Positions 1 through 9,489 of a stretch of DNA of 56,095 bases are shown here, piece after piece (position 1 is the stretch's first letter; each line of letters begins with the position of its first letter). The notes beneath the pieces were generated by a model, which was given only the letters and a program-made list of their open reading frames with translations, ran no database searches and was not told the DNA's origin. The DNA comes from CANHVK01 sp044232905 (GTDB taxonomy: Bacteria; Bacteroidota; Bacteroidia; Flavobacteriales_D; Crocinitomicaceae), in the NCBI GenBank assembly GCA_044232905.1, contig JBIIKZ010000009.1:1-56095 (forward strand), in the 5' to 3' direction. A program made the position numbers and the translations under genes.

Positions 1-3000
1 TCTTGACTAGCAACAGTTGTAGCTATTTCATCCATAGACCATCCATACATCGGTTTACCATTGTTTTGTCCAGTAGCAGTGTAATCATTATACTGTTTAG
101 CTAAACGTGTTTTAATAATTAAATCCGAAGATAATAAAGTCTGGTTAGAAGCCAATAGCGGATTAACAACCCAAACTAAACTCGTATATGCATTTACCAA
201 ACTAATTGGATCGCCTGATTTAAAATTATCATACACCCAATCATTAGTACCATCATAATACGGACAATTACGATTATTATCTGTAAAAGAGTGTACTTTA
301 TTACCAAATACATAAATGGGATGTTGACCACCTAAATGTGGTTGGCCATTATCATCGTATAATACATTCGATGGATTCCAAATCATATCTCTTCCATTAT
401 CTTTAAATAAGAAAGAGTTTTCTCCAAACGCCATGTGTAAACGAACACCTGATTCAACATCAATAGCATAACCAGGAAACCAACTCATACCAGTAGACCC
501 AGCTATTGTTTTACCCATTTTATCAACACTTAATCCTTTACGTAACATACCAGCAGTAGCACCACCTTCCGTTAAAGAAGAATTTCGCCCTAATTCAATC
601 ACAGCACATCTTGTCCATTTACTTGTATCTGAAGTTATTACAAGGTCAATATTTGGTGTTCTAATTAATGAAGCTCTTTCACGTATATCAACTCGATATG
701 AATTTAAAGTAGCCGGATATGCAATAGGCATATATTCTGATTGAAAACCAACCAAACAATGCGGAGCTATACCACCAGATAATAATTTAGGATATTTTTG
801 CTCTTTATCAATCCAAACTTGATTTGCTTGCGGTGAATTATCTACTCCGTAAGAAGCGTCTGGAAATAAAAATGGATTATTATACCCTAATTTAGTGTCA
901 TTATCTTTAGCTAACGCTTCATTGATACCAGATCTAATCCAGTTACTCGGATTAAATTGATCGTTATCTTTTACAAATGTTAACCACTTTTTAGAAGAGT
1001 CTGAAAAACTTATAGTTGCAGAAATTGGCTCTGCAAATTTACGATATTCATACTTTGTAGTCATATTGGCATCAATAGGCTTAGCTTCCGCTTGAACTAT
1101 TTGAACAGATACACCCCATTTTGGAATTAACTGTTCATTATTCACAGCTATTGTGTTTTCAGAAAGTACAGAATCTAATAATTGTCCACCTTCTTTTGAA
1201 TTATAACGGTAAATAACCCAAGATGCAGTATCAACACCATCATTGTTGATAGACTCATTAGACTGTATCGTTGATACTTTATAATTTTTGAATTTACACT
1301 CAAAATAACCTTTCGCCAAATTTAGTGGATCTACTACTTTAATATTCAAAGGACCATGACCATAATCGTATGTAGGATTAGCTAATTTACCTTTGGATAC
1401 AATTTCATCAAATGAACTTTTCACCAATTCAACACTGCGATTTCCATTACCTCTTCCATCTAAACGTGTAATTTGAGGTGTGTAACCAAAATTTGCTTTT
1501 TGAATAATATTTTCTGCTAATGGTTTGTGAGGAATACCGGTCATCGGTTTAATTGCAGCACCATCATAACCAGTTCTAGACATTATAAATGGAATTTTTT
1601 GTCCATCTGTAAATCCAGGCTCATCTGGAATATATGTTTTAAAATTGTTATACGCATAAGCAACAGCAATATAATAATAGGTTTTGTTATTCGTCAATTT
1701 AGTATTTGTAAACATATCTGTAGAAACAGCAAAACTATGTTTTATACCTTCATCATTACCTTTCACCTTTAAGACTGGTACAGATATTCCAAAATCCTCA
1801 TCAAACTCATAATTGATAACTTTAGAAACTCCATTTTTAATATCACATTGAGCTACTAAACGTGCGTTATCCGTATTATATAAATCTGTAGCAGAAGCCT
1901 TTTCTGATTTAGCTTGGTAAATCATATATCCTTCAAAACGATAAAACTTATTGGAATAGCTTGGATCTATAGCATAATCTTTTTGAATATAGTTTTCGCC
2001 AATATTATTGGAAGGTGTAGGATTACTTAATGTTAATATTAGCTCTCTATCTAATTCTTGTATGGATAATTTCGGCGCACTTGGTGGCTCCAAAATCTTA
2101 AAACAGTTGTCAAATAATTGTTGTGCTTTTGTATCTGCTCTTCTTAAAGAATTAACAGAAGCTAACAAACCACTTTCAGTACTACGTGCATAAACGATAC
2201 CTACAGTAATGTTATTAATAGCACCAGGTTTTAAGGTAAAAGGTCCTGCAGATTGTACAAAACGTCTATCACCTTTAGGATTTTTTTCAGAAATCTCTGA
2301 CCAATCTTTTTTACCTGGATCTGTTCCAGCAGTACTCCAATTTAAGGTGTCAGAATCTCCAGGGAACATATAATCAGCAGGAATCGTTGTAACTTTATCA
2401 GCACCTGGGAAACCCGAACCACCAAACATTGTTTTATCACCAAAACGCCACTTACCAGTCATGTAATTATAATACTGTCCTGCAGTAGTTGGGTCAGCTA
2501 CGGATTGATTGGAAGCGCCCGAACCTGTATAATACGTAAAACGTTTCATTCCATAACGTTCGTTATCTTTAATTCCATCTCCATAACCAATACCTAAACC
2601 TGCATAAACTATTCCTTTGTTTGCAATCGCCTCTAAAACAGTAGGTTTTACTAATTTTCCTTGACTATCAAAGTGTGGACCAGGATTATCTAGATCATCT
2701 GCATCTTGGTATGGTCCTTCGAAGAAATCTACTCCAATTGCTGGAGGATTTGTTCCATAACCTAATTTTCCAGCAAAAGCCTCGTCATTTTCATCCGCAT
2801 TATAACAATATCCTAAACCACGCGTAACATCACATCCAACATAATCATCACTATAATTTCCTAAATCTGGATCAACATATTGAGCAAAGTAAGTATTGTA
2901 AAGTGTTTGTGTACCTCTATTGATCATTTCATAGTTATAAAATGTCATACGGTTAATTTGATCCGTAGTTGTAAATGTGAAAGCTTGCGCACGAATTTCC

Positions 3001-3872
3001 ATTCCAATTGGATCACCTCCTGTTTCTGTGTGAATATTTCCTTTATCATTAAAAATCCACCAATTGGTTTCATCTCCAAATAAGGATATACGACGATCGC
3101 TACCACAAACAATATCATCTTTTTTCAAAATATCATCATACCAAGGATAATCTCCATCATTTAAAGGATCGTACCAACCATCCTTACCGTCTTGACATTC
3201 TGCATTATCATAAAAAGGTGCTAGATAGTGATCTTGATTAAGTGTTTCATCCCCATGTGCTGGCCATGCATAAATTCTGTTTAATACTTCATTTGAAGGT
3301 GCGGGTACAGCAGCACACAATTCAGTATTTGATTTTAATCCTTTACAAGCATCCCACCAAGTAGAAAATTGAATAACTTCTGCTTTACGAATTGTAAAAA
3401 ACTTATCATAAGCAGCACATTCTTCTTTTCCGATATTTGCATCGCCATAATCCTTGAATGCATTATCTCCAAGTGGATTTTTCGGATCGTAATTACCTGT
3501 ACCAGCAGTTGAAGTTAAAGGACCAGTCCAAAAATCATTTCCTGTCGAACGGTATTTTTGAGCTGCAATTTTTAATTGATTATTAACATCAACACCTCCC
3601 ATCCATAAAGATGCTGCATAAATAGCTGTCAATCCAGTGTTTTTAGGAACTTCATAAGTACCTACACCAGTAGAACGATCTAAGAACAACATACCACCTG
3701 TTTCTAATAATGCACTTACATCATTAAAATTCATTCTGAGTGTAGAACTAGAAGGAGAACACCCAGATTTATTTACATGTTTTTGTGCATTCCCTTTTTT
3801 AGCAAAATCATAATCATACGAAAATGCTAGGGTGCTTAAGGTTAGTGTTATTGCAATTACTAAATTTTTCAT
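1..3872 (-). CDS. large secreted surface protein, partial (C-terminus beyond the left edge)
   Basis: The minus-strand frame is open from an ATG at 3872 to the window edge, giving at least 1290 residues with no stop. It starts with a signal peptide (MKNLVIAITLTLSTLAFS). An N-terminal region of a kind I recognise from large Bacteroidota secreted proteins follows, with a WMGGVDVNNQL segment near residue 85. A fibronectin-III-like stretch lies near residues 590-700. The start is 28 nt downstream of the TonB-dependent receptor stop, so the two are probably co-transcribed and may work together at the cell surface. Proteins of this type often end in a T9SS sorting domain, but that end is not visible here. 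The function is unknown. The family impression comes from memory of sequence style and was not searched. Confidence 0.8.
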   Translation of the reverse strand, partial: MKNLVIAITLTLSTLAFSYDYDFAKKGNAQKHVNKSGCSPSSSTLRMNFNDVSALLETGGMLFLDRSTGVGTYEVPKNTGLTAIYAASLWMGGVDVNNQLKIAAQKYRSTGNDFWTGPLTSTAGTGNYDPKNPLGDNAFKDYGDANIGKEECAAYDKFFTIRKAEVIQFSTWWDACKGLKSNTELCAAVPAPSNEVLNRIYAWPAHGDETLNQDHYLAPFYDNAECQDGKDGWYDPLNDGDYPWYDDILKKDDIVCGSDRRISLFGDETNWWIFNDKGNIHTETGGDPIGMEIRAQAFTFTTTDQINRMTFYNYEMINRGTQTLYNTYFAQYVDPDLGNYSDDYVGCDVTRGLGYCYNADENDEAFAGKLGYGTNPPAIGVDFFEGPYQDADDLDNPGPHFDSQGKLVKPTVLEAIANKGIVYAGLGIGYGDGIKDNERYGMKRFTYYTGSGASNQSVADPTTAGQYYNYMTGKWRFGDKTMFGGSGFPGADKVTTIPADYMFPGDSDTLNWSTAGTDPGKKDWSEISEKNPKGDRRFVQSAGPFTLKPGAINNITVGIVYARSTESGLLASVNSLRRADTKAQQLFDNCFKILEPPSAPKLSIQELDRELILTLSNPTPSNNIGENYIQKDYAIDPSYSNKFYRFEGYMIYQAKSEKASATDLYNTDNARLVAQCDIKNGVSKVINYEFDEDFGISVPVLKVKGNDEGIKHSFAVSTDMFTNTKLTNNKTYYYIAVAYAYNNFKTYIPDEPGFTDGQKIPFIMSRTGYDGAAIKPMTGIPHKPLAENIIQKANFGYTPQITRLDGRGNGNRSVELVKSSFDEIVSKGKLANPTYDYGHGPLNIKVVDPLNLAKGYFECKFKNYKVSTIQSNESINNDGVDTASWVIYRYNSKEGGQLLDSVLSENTIAVNNEQLIPKWGVSVQIVQAEAKPIDANMTTKYEYRKFAEPISATISFSDSSKKWLTFVKDNDQFNPSNWIRSGINEALAKDNDTKLGYNNPFLFPDASYGVDNSPQANQVWIDKEQKYPKLLSGGIAPHCLVGFQSEYMPIAYPATLNSYRVDIRERASLIRTPNIDLVITSDTSKWTRCAVIELGRNSSLTEGGATAGMLRKGLSVDKMGKTIAGSTGMSWFPGYAIDVESGVRLHMAFGENSFLFKDNGRDMIWNPSNVLYDDNGQPHLGGQHPIYVFGNKVHSFTDNNRNCPYYDGTNDWVYDNFKSGDPISLVNAYTSLVWVVNPLLASNQTLLSSDLIIKTRLAKQYNDYTATGQNNGKPMYGWSMDEIATTVASQ

Positions 3873-3899
3873 AACTATGTATTTTAAAGTAATAATCTA

Positions 3900-6800
3900 T
3901 TAAAAATCAAATCTTAATCCTAAACGAATAGTCCGAGGAGAACTAATATTAAAAGCGTTCTGAACTTTCATAGTATAATAGTCTCTGAATGAAAGTTCGT
4001 CATATTGATTTTGAATAGATTGTTGAAATTGCGCTGCAGCTAAATAACCATCATCATTCCAGTTTCCTGTAGCTCTGTAAACATTCACAACATTGAATTG
4101 ATTAAATAAGTTAGTTGCACGAATGTAGACATTCAAAAACACCTTTTTATCCTTATTTAAATTAGGATCCGATGCATTTGCAGATTTATCTTTAATCGTA
4201 AATTGAATATTTTTATCTAACTGCATATCTAATCGATAAGACCAAGGCTTACGAGAACCGTTTAATGTACCTGTTAAACCTGATGCTAACGGACTCAGTG
4301 CTGCAGCATTTGTTATCGTAGATTGTGATGAGTATGGATTACCTGAAAAAACATTTGTTGTAATATTTAAACCAACGTTTTCAAATAATTTAATTCCACC
4401 AATTTCAGGACCATTATATGCTTCACCCTCTCCATAACGGTAATCTGTTACAAAATTAAATTGATGTCTTGTATCGTAATCGTAAGGGAAAATATTACGA
4501 AGATTTGGTAAACCTGCTTGAATGAAAGAAGCGATTGAAGCAGCATCTGTACCTGTACCTTCAGCAAACTGTAAGGTATAGTTTGCGGTCATTCTTAAAT
4601 TACCTGTCCTTCTCAAATCATATGCAATTGTCAAACCTTTAACTGTACCAAAATCACGATTTCCATATGTTTTGTACGATTTAGGATACGCATTAAAAAC
4701 ATTAACTAATTGAACTTGATTACGTTGTTCACGATAGTATGCTGAAATTTTAATCGAAGATGTTTTTGTTAAAACTTGTTGAAACCCTAATTCATAATCG
4801 ATGGTTGTTTCTGGTTTCAAGTTAGGATTACTAATAGTAGGAGAAGAAACTAGAGATAAGAATTGATAATCTGTAGGGTCAAAACGATTAGCAGAAGAAG
4901 GTCTTTTAGTTAAGATATCATAATGCGCGAAAAATAATGCCTGATCTGAAATAGGGAAAGAGAAAGAGAAACGCGGCATAAAATTGATTTGTGGCTTGTA
5001 TTGTTCAAAAGCACTTGCATTTATTGTTTTTACTTTTGGATCAACTAACCATGGAGCAATACCACCTGGACCTTCTAATACTTTTGGATTATCTACAGGA
5101 ATACCTTGTGCGTTATACCAATTAGATCCTGAACGATATCCATTAATTGCTGTTGGATTATTTACATCATTCACATAAACAACATAATTATCTCCCATCG
5201 AAGAAGGAATCGCTAACTGATTATTATCATCTGCTAACCAAGTAAGTGTGGTAGGTTCTTTACTATACTTTGCTTTAGCTTCTGCAACCGTATTTGCATT
5301 AAATAATAAATATGGATCTTTTAATACTGGTTGATTCGCATCAAATGCATCAATACGTAAACCTACGTTAAATAATAAATCGTTAATGGAGAATTTATCC
5401 ATGATATACCCAGCAACATAAATTGGTTGAAAAGCTCCTATTGCACGTTGATAATTACCATATTTATCAAATGTATTAAAATAACTATTTATGTCTGTCT
5501 TGCCATATGTTTTATTTCCAGCTTTATCATACCCATAATACGAAATGTATGAGTTACCATTATTCATCAATTCATCCGCAGAAAACATATCGATAGTTAA
5601 TAAGCTTGGATCTAAACGGTTAACATCTACATACGAGCTATTTGCTCCTCCTCCTACTAGATTTAGTTTATTTCTTAAATTATAATCGAAAAAATATTGA
5701 TTTTCTTGTGCATTTGGATCACCCTCAGAAAATTTCTTTTGTGCTTCTTGTCCACCATAAACACCATTATGATTATAGGCATAACCAGAATTCAATCTTT
5801 GATATGTAACTTGGTCATAATTCCCCATATTTACAGTATCACCTGTTGTGTAATCTAACTCCGAAATGTGCGAATTAGTGTACTTACGTGCTAAAAACCA
5901 CAGATTCATAGGGTTTGAACAACCCCATGATCTATCAAAACGTTGCTCGAACTCAAAACCTAAGGTAATCTTATGCCCTCCAATAAGCACATTTCCGTTA
6001 CCTGTTACACGAAATTGTTCAGCTTGAGATTTGCCCATATAGTTGTAAGGACTACCTATATTACTCCATAAATCATATACATTTGCTGGAGAGTCCCCAT
6101 TTATTAATGCATTTCCTTGTTGTATTTGATTTAAATTCTCGTAACGACCCTGGGGACTATTTGCATAGATAGAATAATATTGAGATGTTATTGCTGCTAA
6201 AGCATTGTTAGATTTAGATGGTGTAAAATCTACTTTTTCATCTCTAAATCCGTCTTGCGATGCTGTTAAAGTAGTATAATTCATTCGGTAAGTAGGCACT
6301 TGTGTAGTAGCAAATGTACCGATATGCCCATATTCAAATGCATTATATTTAAAACGGCTATCGTAATTTGCGCTTGAAGAACTCGAATAATCCACCATTA
6401 AACTATAACTCGCACTTTTGATTAATGCTCTTGGATCTTTTGAATTATCAAAACGTTGTGTAAAACGACCATATACACGAAAATCTGAAGAATTATAGTC
6501 TCCATTATTTGCGAAATTTAATAAGGAACTTGTGTATGAATATTGTTTTCCAAAATTGTAATTAAATGTAGAACCAAATGTTAAATTAATCGTTGGTCCT
6601 GTTTTAACATCTATTTTTGCTGTTGAAGTAAATGTTGAAGTTGCAGCATTCATTCTCCAAGGATTTCGTTCAAAATCATTTGCTCTTAAGAAGTTTGTAG
6701 CATGTAATGGAACTTTTCCATCTGGCATTGCTCTCAAAGGATTTGCGATTATTTCATCTCTCACCTCTTTTTTAACTCTGAAGCCACCTCCATTTGCTAG

Positions 6801-7811
6801 GGGACGACTGTCTAATTGATTTGTAAAATTTGCGGAAAATAAAAATCCTAAGATTGGTTTTTCTTTGTTCCCTAAAGAATCTTTTTTAAACAACAAAGGT
6901 CCGGACAGCATTCCTTCGAATAAGTTGTATCCATATTTATCAAATCCGTACACTTTACCATCATATCCATTAACATCTTTTCCCTTAAAATAAATACCTG
7001 AACTAACAATCTCTGCATTTCCGAAATAATTAGAAGTTGGTCCTTTAGTCGTAACAGAAATAATACCACCTGTAGCATCTCCATAATTTGCAGGTATACC
7101 ACCGGTCATTACACTAATTTCTTCAAATGCACCTTTTGGAAGGTTTAAACCACCCCTAACTTTTTGGCCATCAATAAAAGCAATGGTAGCATCTCCTGCG
7201 CCACCACGCAAACTCATTTCGCCAGTACTATTATTCACACCTGCCATTGTACCAACAACTCCAGCCACATCACGTACAGCCATCTCTTTGATTTCTCCTG
7301 CACCTTTGGAATCTCCTGAAGCTCCACCATCTTTATCAATTAGCGGTCTAACATATTTTTTTGTTTTAATTTTTGCGGCATCTAATTCTTTTTCTCCATT
7401 ATTTTTTTTGGAAGCAGTTTTATCTGTATTTGAAATAGGAGTTGTTGTAGAGGTTGGTTTTTCAACTTTAGCTTTTTCCAAAAAGAATGGGTCGAGTGAA
7501 CTTATTTTATCTGAAGATATAGTTACACCAGTCAATCCAGTTGGCTCATATCCTTCTAAATTTTGCGTAACAAAAATGTCATACGATCCAGGTTGAATTC
7601 CTGACAAACGATATTTACCATTAAAATCTGTTTTGCCGATATATTTTGTTTCAGTTCCAGATTTCACAATAATCTTTGCATCGAAAACACCTTCCGATTT
7701 GTTAATTGCATCAAAAACAAAACCTGTAATCTCACCTGTTCCATTTTGAGAGAAGCTATAAGCTACTGATAAAAAAACAGTTAAAATTAATAATGAGAGC
7801 TTACGTACCAT
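3900..7811 (-). CDS. TonB-dependent receptor with N-terminal carboxypeptidase-like domain
   Basis: This 1303-residue outer-membrane receptor would use TonB/proton-motive energy to import a ligand or to support surface export. A signal peptide (residues 1-21, ending FSQ) is followed by a carboxypeptidase-regulatory-like beta-sandwich (about 27-115, with KTDFNGKYRLSGIQPGSYDI) and a Lys/Thr-rich linker (about 116-175). The plug domain comes next (about 178-255, with GVNNSTGEMSLRGG and GGIPANYGDATGGIISV), then a long beta-barrel. The protein ends in LGLRFDF, the aromatic C-terminus typical of BAM-folded barrels. The linker makes the N-terminus longer than usual. No SusD homologue is adjacent; the partner is the large secreted protein 28 nt downstream. 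The ligand cannot be told from the sequence. Confidence 0.93.
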   Translation of the reverse strand: MVRKLSLLILTVFLSVAYSFSQNGTGEITGFVFDAINKSEGVFDAKIIVKSGTETKYIGKTDFNGKYRLSGIQPGSYDIFVTQNLEGYEPTGLTGVTISSDKISSLDPFFLEKAKVEKPTSTTTPISNTDKTASKKNNGEKELDAAKIKTKKYVRPLIDKDGGASGDSKGAGEIKEMAVRDVAGVVGTMAGVNNSTGEMSLRGGAGDATIAFIDGQKVRGGLNLPKGAFEEISVMTGGIPANYGDATGGIISVTTKGPTSNYFGNAEIVSSGIYFKGKDVNGYDGKVYGFDKYGYNLFEGMLSGPLLFKKDSLGNKEKPILGFLFSANFTNQLDSRPLANGGGFRVKKEVRDEIIANPLRAMPDGKVPLHATNFLRANDFERNPWRMNAATSTFTSTAKIDVKTGPTINLTFGSTFNYNFGKQYSYTSSLLNFANNGDYNSSDFRVYGRFTQRFDNSKDPRALIKSASYSLMVDYSSSSSANYDSRFKYNAFEYGHIGTFATTQVPTYRMNYTTLTASQDGFRDEKVDFTPSKSNNALAAITSQYYSIYANSPQGRYENLNQIQQGNALINGDSPANVYDLWSNIGSPYNYMGKSQAEQFRVTGNGNVLIGGHKITLGFEFEQRFDRSWGCSNPMNLWFLARKYTNSHISELDYTTGDTVNMGNYDQVTYQRLNSGYAYNHNGVYGGQEAQKKFSEGDPNAQENQYFFDYNLRNKLNLVGGGANSSYVDVNRLDPSLLTIDMFSADELMNNGNSYISYYGYDKAGNKTYGKTDINSYFNTFDKYGNYQRAIGAFQPIYVAGYIMDKFSINDLLFNVGLRIDAFDANQPVLKDPYLLFNANTVAEAKAKYSKEPTTLTWLADDNNQLAIPSSMGDNYVVYVNDVNNPTAINGYRSGSNWYNAQGIPVDNPKVLEGPGGIAPWLVDPKVKTINASAFEQYKPQINFMPRFSFSFPISDQALFFAHYDILTKRPSSANRFDPTDYQFLSLVSSPTISNPNLKPETTIDYELGFQQVLTKTSSIKISAYYREQRNQVQLVNVFNAYPKSYKTYGNRDFGTVKGLTIAYDLRRTGNLRMTANYTLQFAEGTGTDAASIASFIQAGLPNLRNIFPYDYDTRHQFNFVTDYRYGEGEAYNGPEIGGIKLFENVGLNITTNVFSGNPYSSQSTITNAAALSPLASGLTGTLNGSRKPWSYRLDMQLDKNIQFTIKDKSANASDPNLNKDKKVFLNVYIRATNLFNQFNVVNVYRATGNWNDDGYLAAAQFQQSIQNQYDELSFRDYYTMKVQNAFNISSPRTIRLGLRFDF

Positions 7812-7975
7812 ATCTAAAAAATTAAAATTCTTTATAAAACTAGATTATTTCGCACAAAAATTTAAAAAATCAACTGCAAATAAAGTGGAAAAAAATGGGT
7901 TAACAAAATTTAAACTATTATTTCTTTTAAACATTTTTAACAATTCGTTAAAGTTAACTGTTTGTAATTTTCACA

Positions 7976-8006
7976 TTTGAGCTTCTGTTTTTTGTGTGTA
8001 ATTTTG
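7976..8006 (+). promoter_or_regulatory. Bacteroidota-type promoter of the phosphopantetheinyl transferase gene
   Basis: TTTG at 7976-7979, a 19-nt spacer, then TAATTTTG at 7999-8006 match the TTTG / TAnnTTTG consensus of Bacteroidota primary-sigma promoters. The -7 box ends only 4 nt before the ATG at 8011. Transcription should therefore begin at or next to the start codon, which implies an almost leaderless mRNA. Confidence 0.65.
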
Positions 8007-8010
8007 TCAG

Positions 8011-8631
8011 ATGGAATTAACAAGGGAAATTTTTTCTTTTTCAAAAAAAAACACACAGGTATACATTACACCTAACTGGATAGACTTGTCCAAGGATGCA
8101 TCCTCCATTCTATTAATAGACGAAGAGAAAGAAAAATACGTTGCTTTAAGAACTGAAAAAAGAAAAAAAGAATTTTTACTTGTTAGATTTCTTCGGAATA
8201 ATTTTTTCCCTAGTAAAGAAATTGCATATACAGAATCTGGTGCACCTTATTTCAAAGACAAATCTTATTCCATTTCTATAAGTCATAGTTCAACTTTAAT
8301 AGCGTTGGCAGCATCAAGCGAAGAAAGAATAGGAATAGATATTGAGTTAATACAAGATAAAATCATAAAACTTGGTCATAAATTCATGCATTTAGACGAA
8401 ATTGCACGCGTAAATCGAAGTAATGAGGTGATTCAATACACCAGTTTTTGGTGTGCGAAAGAAGCACTATATAAATGGAGTAACATAGGTGGTTTAAGTT
8501 TTCAAAATGATTTAGCTGTACATTGTGATGCAAGCGGAAATTGGCATGGAAAATCGACACGTATTTCAACAAACTTGATTCCACTAGAAACACTAGAGTT
8601 TAATAATCATATTCTTTGTTTTACGTATTAA
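8011..8631 (+). CDS. 4'-phosphopantetheinyl transferase superfamily protein
   Basis: This 206-residue protein should transfer the phosphopantetheine arm from coenzyme A to a serine of acyl- or peptidyl-carrier proteins. It shows the family's three landmarks: SISHS (about 89-93), the Mg-binding GIDIE (108-112), and WCAKEALYK (147-155, matching the WxxKEAxxK motif). The length fits Sfp/AcpT-type enzymes with a pseudo-duplicated fold. It starts a plus-strand pair with the prenylglyceryl phosphate synthase, whose ATG is 3 nt after the stop. The carrier protein served is not obvious from the context. A near-leaderless start is likely because the promoter box abuts the ATG. Confidence 0.9.
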   Translation: MELTREIFSFSKKNTQVYITPNWIDLSKDASSILLIDEEKEKYVALRTEKRKKEFLLVRFLRNNFFPSKEIAYTESGAPYFKDKSYSISISHSSTLIALAASSEERIGIDIELIQDKIIKLGHKFMHLDEIARVNRSNEVIQYTSFWCAKEALYKWSNIGGLSFQNDLAVHCDASGNWHGKSTRISTNLIPLETLEFNNHILCFTY

Positions 8632-8634
8632 AAA

Positions 8635-9390
8635 ATGTCGGAAAATAAAACACTTTACACGTCTATATGCAGTTCTATTGGACAGATTGCAATTTTGATC
8701 GATCCAGAAAAAACAAATACTGAAATACAGTTAAACACCCTACTTTCAACAATTGCAAAAAGCGCTGTGAATTTTCTATTTGTAGGTGGTAGTAGTGCCA
8801 AAAAAAAGCAGGTAGAATTTGTAGTTCAATTTCTTAAAGACAGAAGTAAATTGCCTGTAGTATTATTTCCTGGATCTAATCAACAGTTTTCGAATAATGC
8901 AGATGGGATTTTGTATTTAAGTTTATTGACAAGTAAAAATTCCAAATATTTAATCGATCAACATACTGAAAACTCCGTAGAAATTTATCATTCTGATGTA
9001 GAAATATTACCAACTGCTTACTTATTGATAGATGGCGAAAGTGACAGTTCAGTTGCAAAAATAAGCGCTTCGATACCGCTCACAAGAAATGCAAAAAAAG
9101 AAGCACTAAAAATTTCGTTGGCAGGTTTACTTCAAGGTAAAAAAATAATTTTTTTAGATGCTGGAAGTGGTGCAAAAAAAACAGTTCCAATAGGAATAAT
9201 TAAAGAAATAAAAAAACATACTAATGCTCCAATTATAGTAGGTGGAGGTGTAAAAACAACTAAAAAATTAATCTTACTTAATAAAATAGGTGTTAATATA
9301 ATTGTAGTGGGAAATCATCTAGAAAAAAATATAAAAAATTTTAAAATTATTTCTAACTATTTGATGGCCAAAAATCAAGCTATAATTTAG
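8635..9390 (+). CDS. geranylgeranylglyceryl/heptaprenylglyceryl phosphate synthase family protein
   Basis: A 251-residue TIM-barrel prenyltransferase of the GGGPS/PcrB family. It couples sn-glycerol-1-phosphate to a polyprenyl diphosphate, an archaeal-style ether-lipid step also found in Bacteroidota (group II enzymes). Visible motifs are the substrate-binding LIDPEK (21-26), VGGSS (50-54), LDAGSGA (174-180), and the phosphate-gripping GGGVKT (203-208) and VGNH (225-228). It lies 3 nt after the phosphopantetheinyl transferase and is followed by an AT-rich hairpin. The chain length of the prenyl donor cannot be read from the sequence, and the role of the product in Bacteroidota is poorly understood. 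Confidence 0.92.
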   Translation: MSENKTLYTSICSSIGQIAILIDPEKTNTEIQLNTLLSTIAKSAVNFLFVGGSSAKKKQVEFVVQFLKDRSKLPVVLFPGSNQQFSNNADGILYLSLLTSKNSKYLIDQHTENSVEIYHSDVEILPTAYLLIDGESDSSVAKISASIPLTRNAKKEALKISLAGLLQGKKIIFLDAGSGAKKTVPIGIIKEIKKHTNAPIIVGGGVKTTKKLILLNKIGVNIIVVGNHLEKNIKNFKIISNYLMAKNQAII

Positions 9391-9420
9391 AATTTAAAAC
9401 TAATTTATACGTTTTAAATT
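9391..9420 (+). terminator. AT-rich hairpin directly after the prenylglyceryl phosphate synthase stop
   Basis: AATTTAAAAC (9391-9400) and GTTTTAAATT (9411-9420) form a perfect 10-bp inverted repeat with a 10-nt loop, starting one base after the TAG. It lacks a GC-rich stem and a U-tract, so it may be a weak terminator or an RNA-stabilising hairpin. Confidence 0.45.
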
Positions 9421-9439
9421 AACGTCAAGTTGTCAGTTC

Positions 9440-9447
9440 TAAATTTG
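9440..9447 (+). promoter_or_regulatory. -7 box of the rhomboid gene
   Basis: TAAATTTG matches TAnnTTTG and lies 42 nt before the ATG at 9490. No good TTG is seen at the expected -33 distance. Confidence 0.35.
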
Positions 9448-9489
9448 AGGAATGATAATTGGGGAGATGCTATTATAAAATGACTATTC

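Noticed and set aside
7183..7596. A 137-codon frame antisense to the TonB receptor
   Set aside because: It is low in complexity and covers the receptor's plug domain and linker, both of which are clearly coding on the minus strand.
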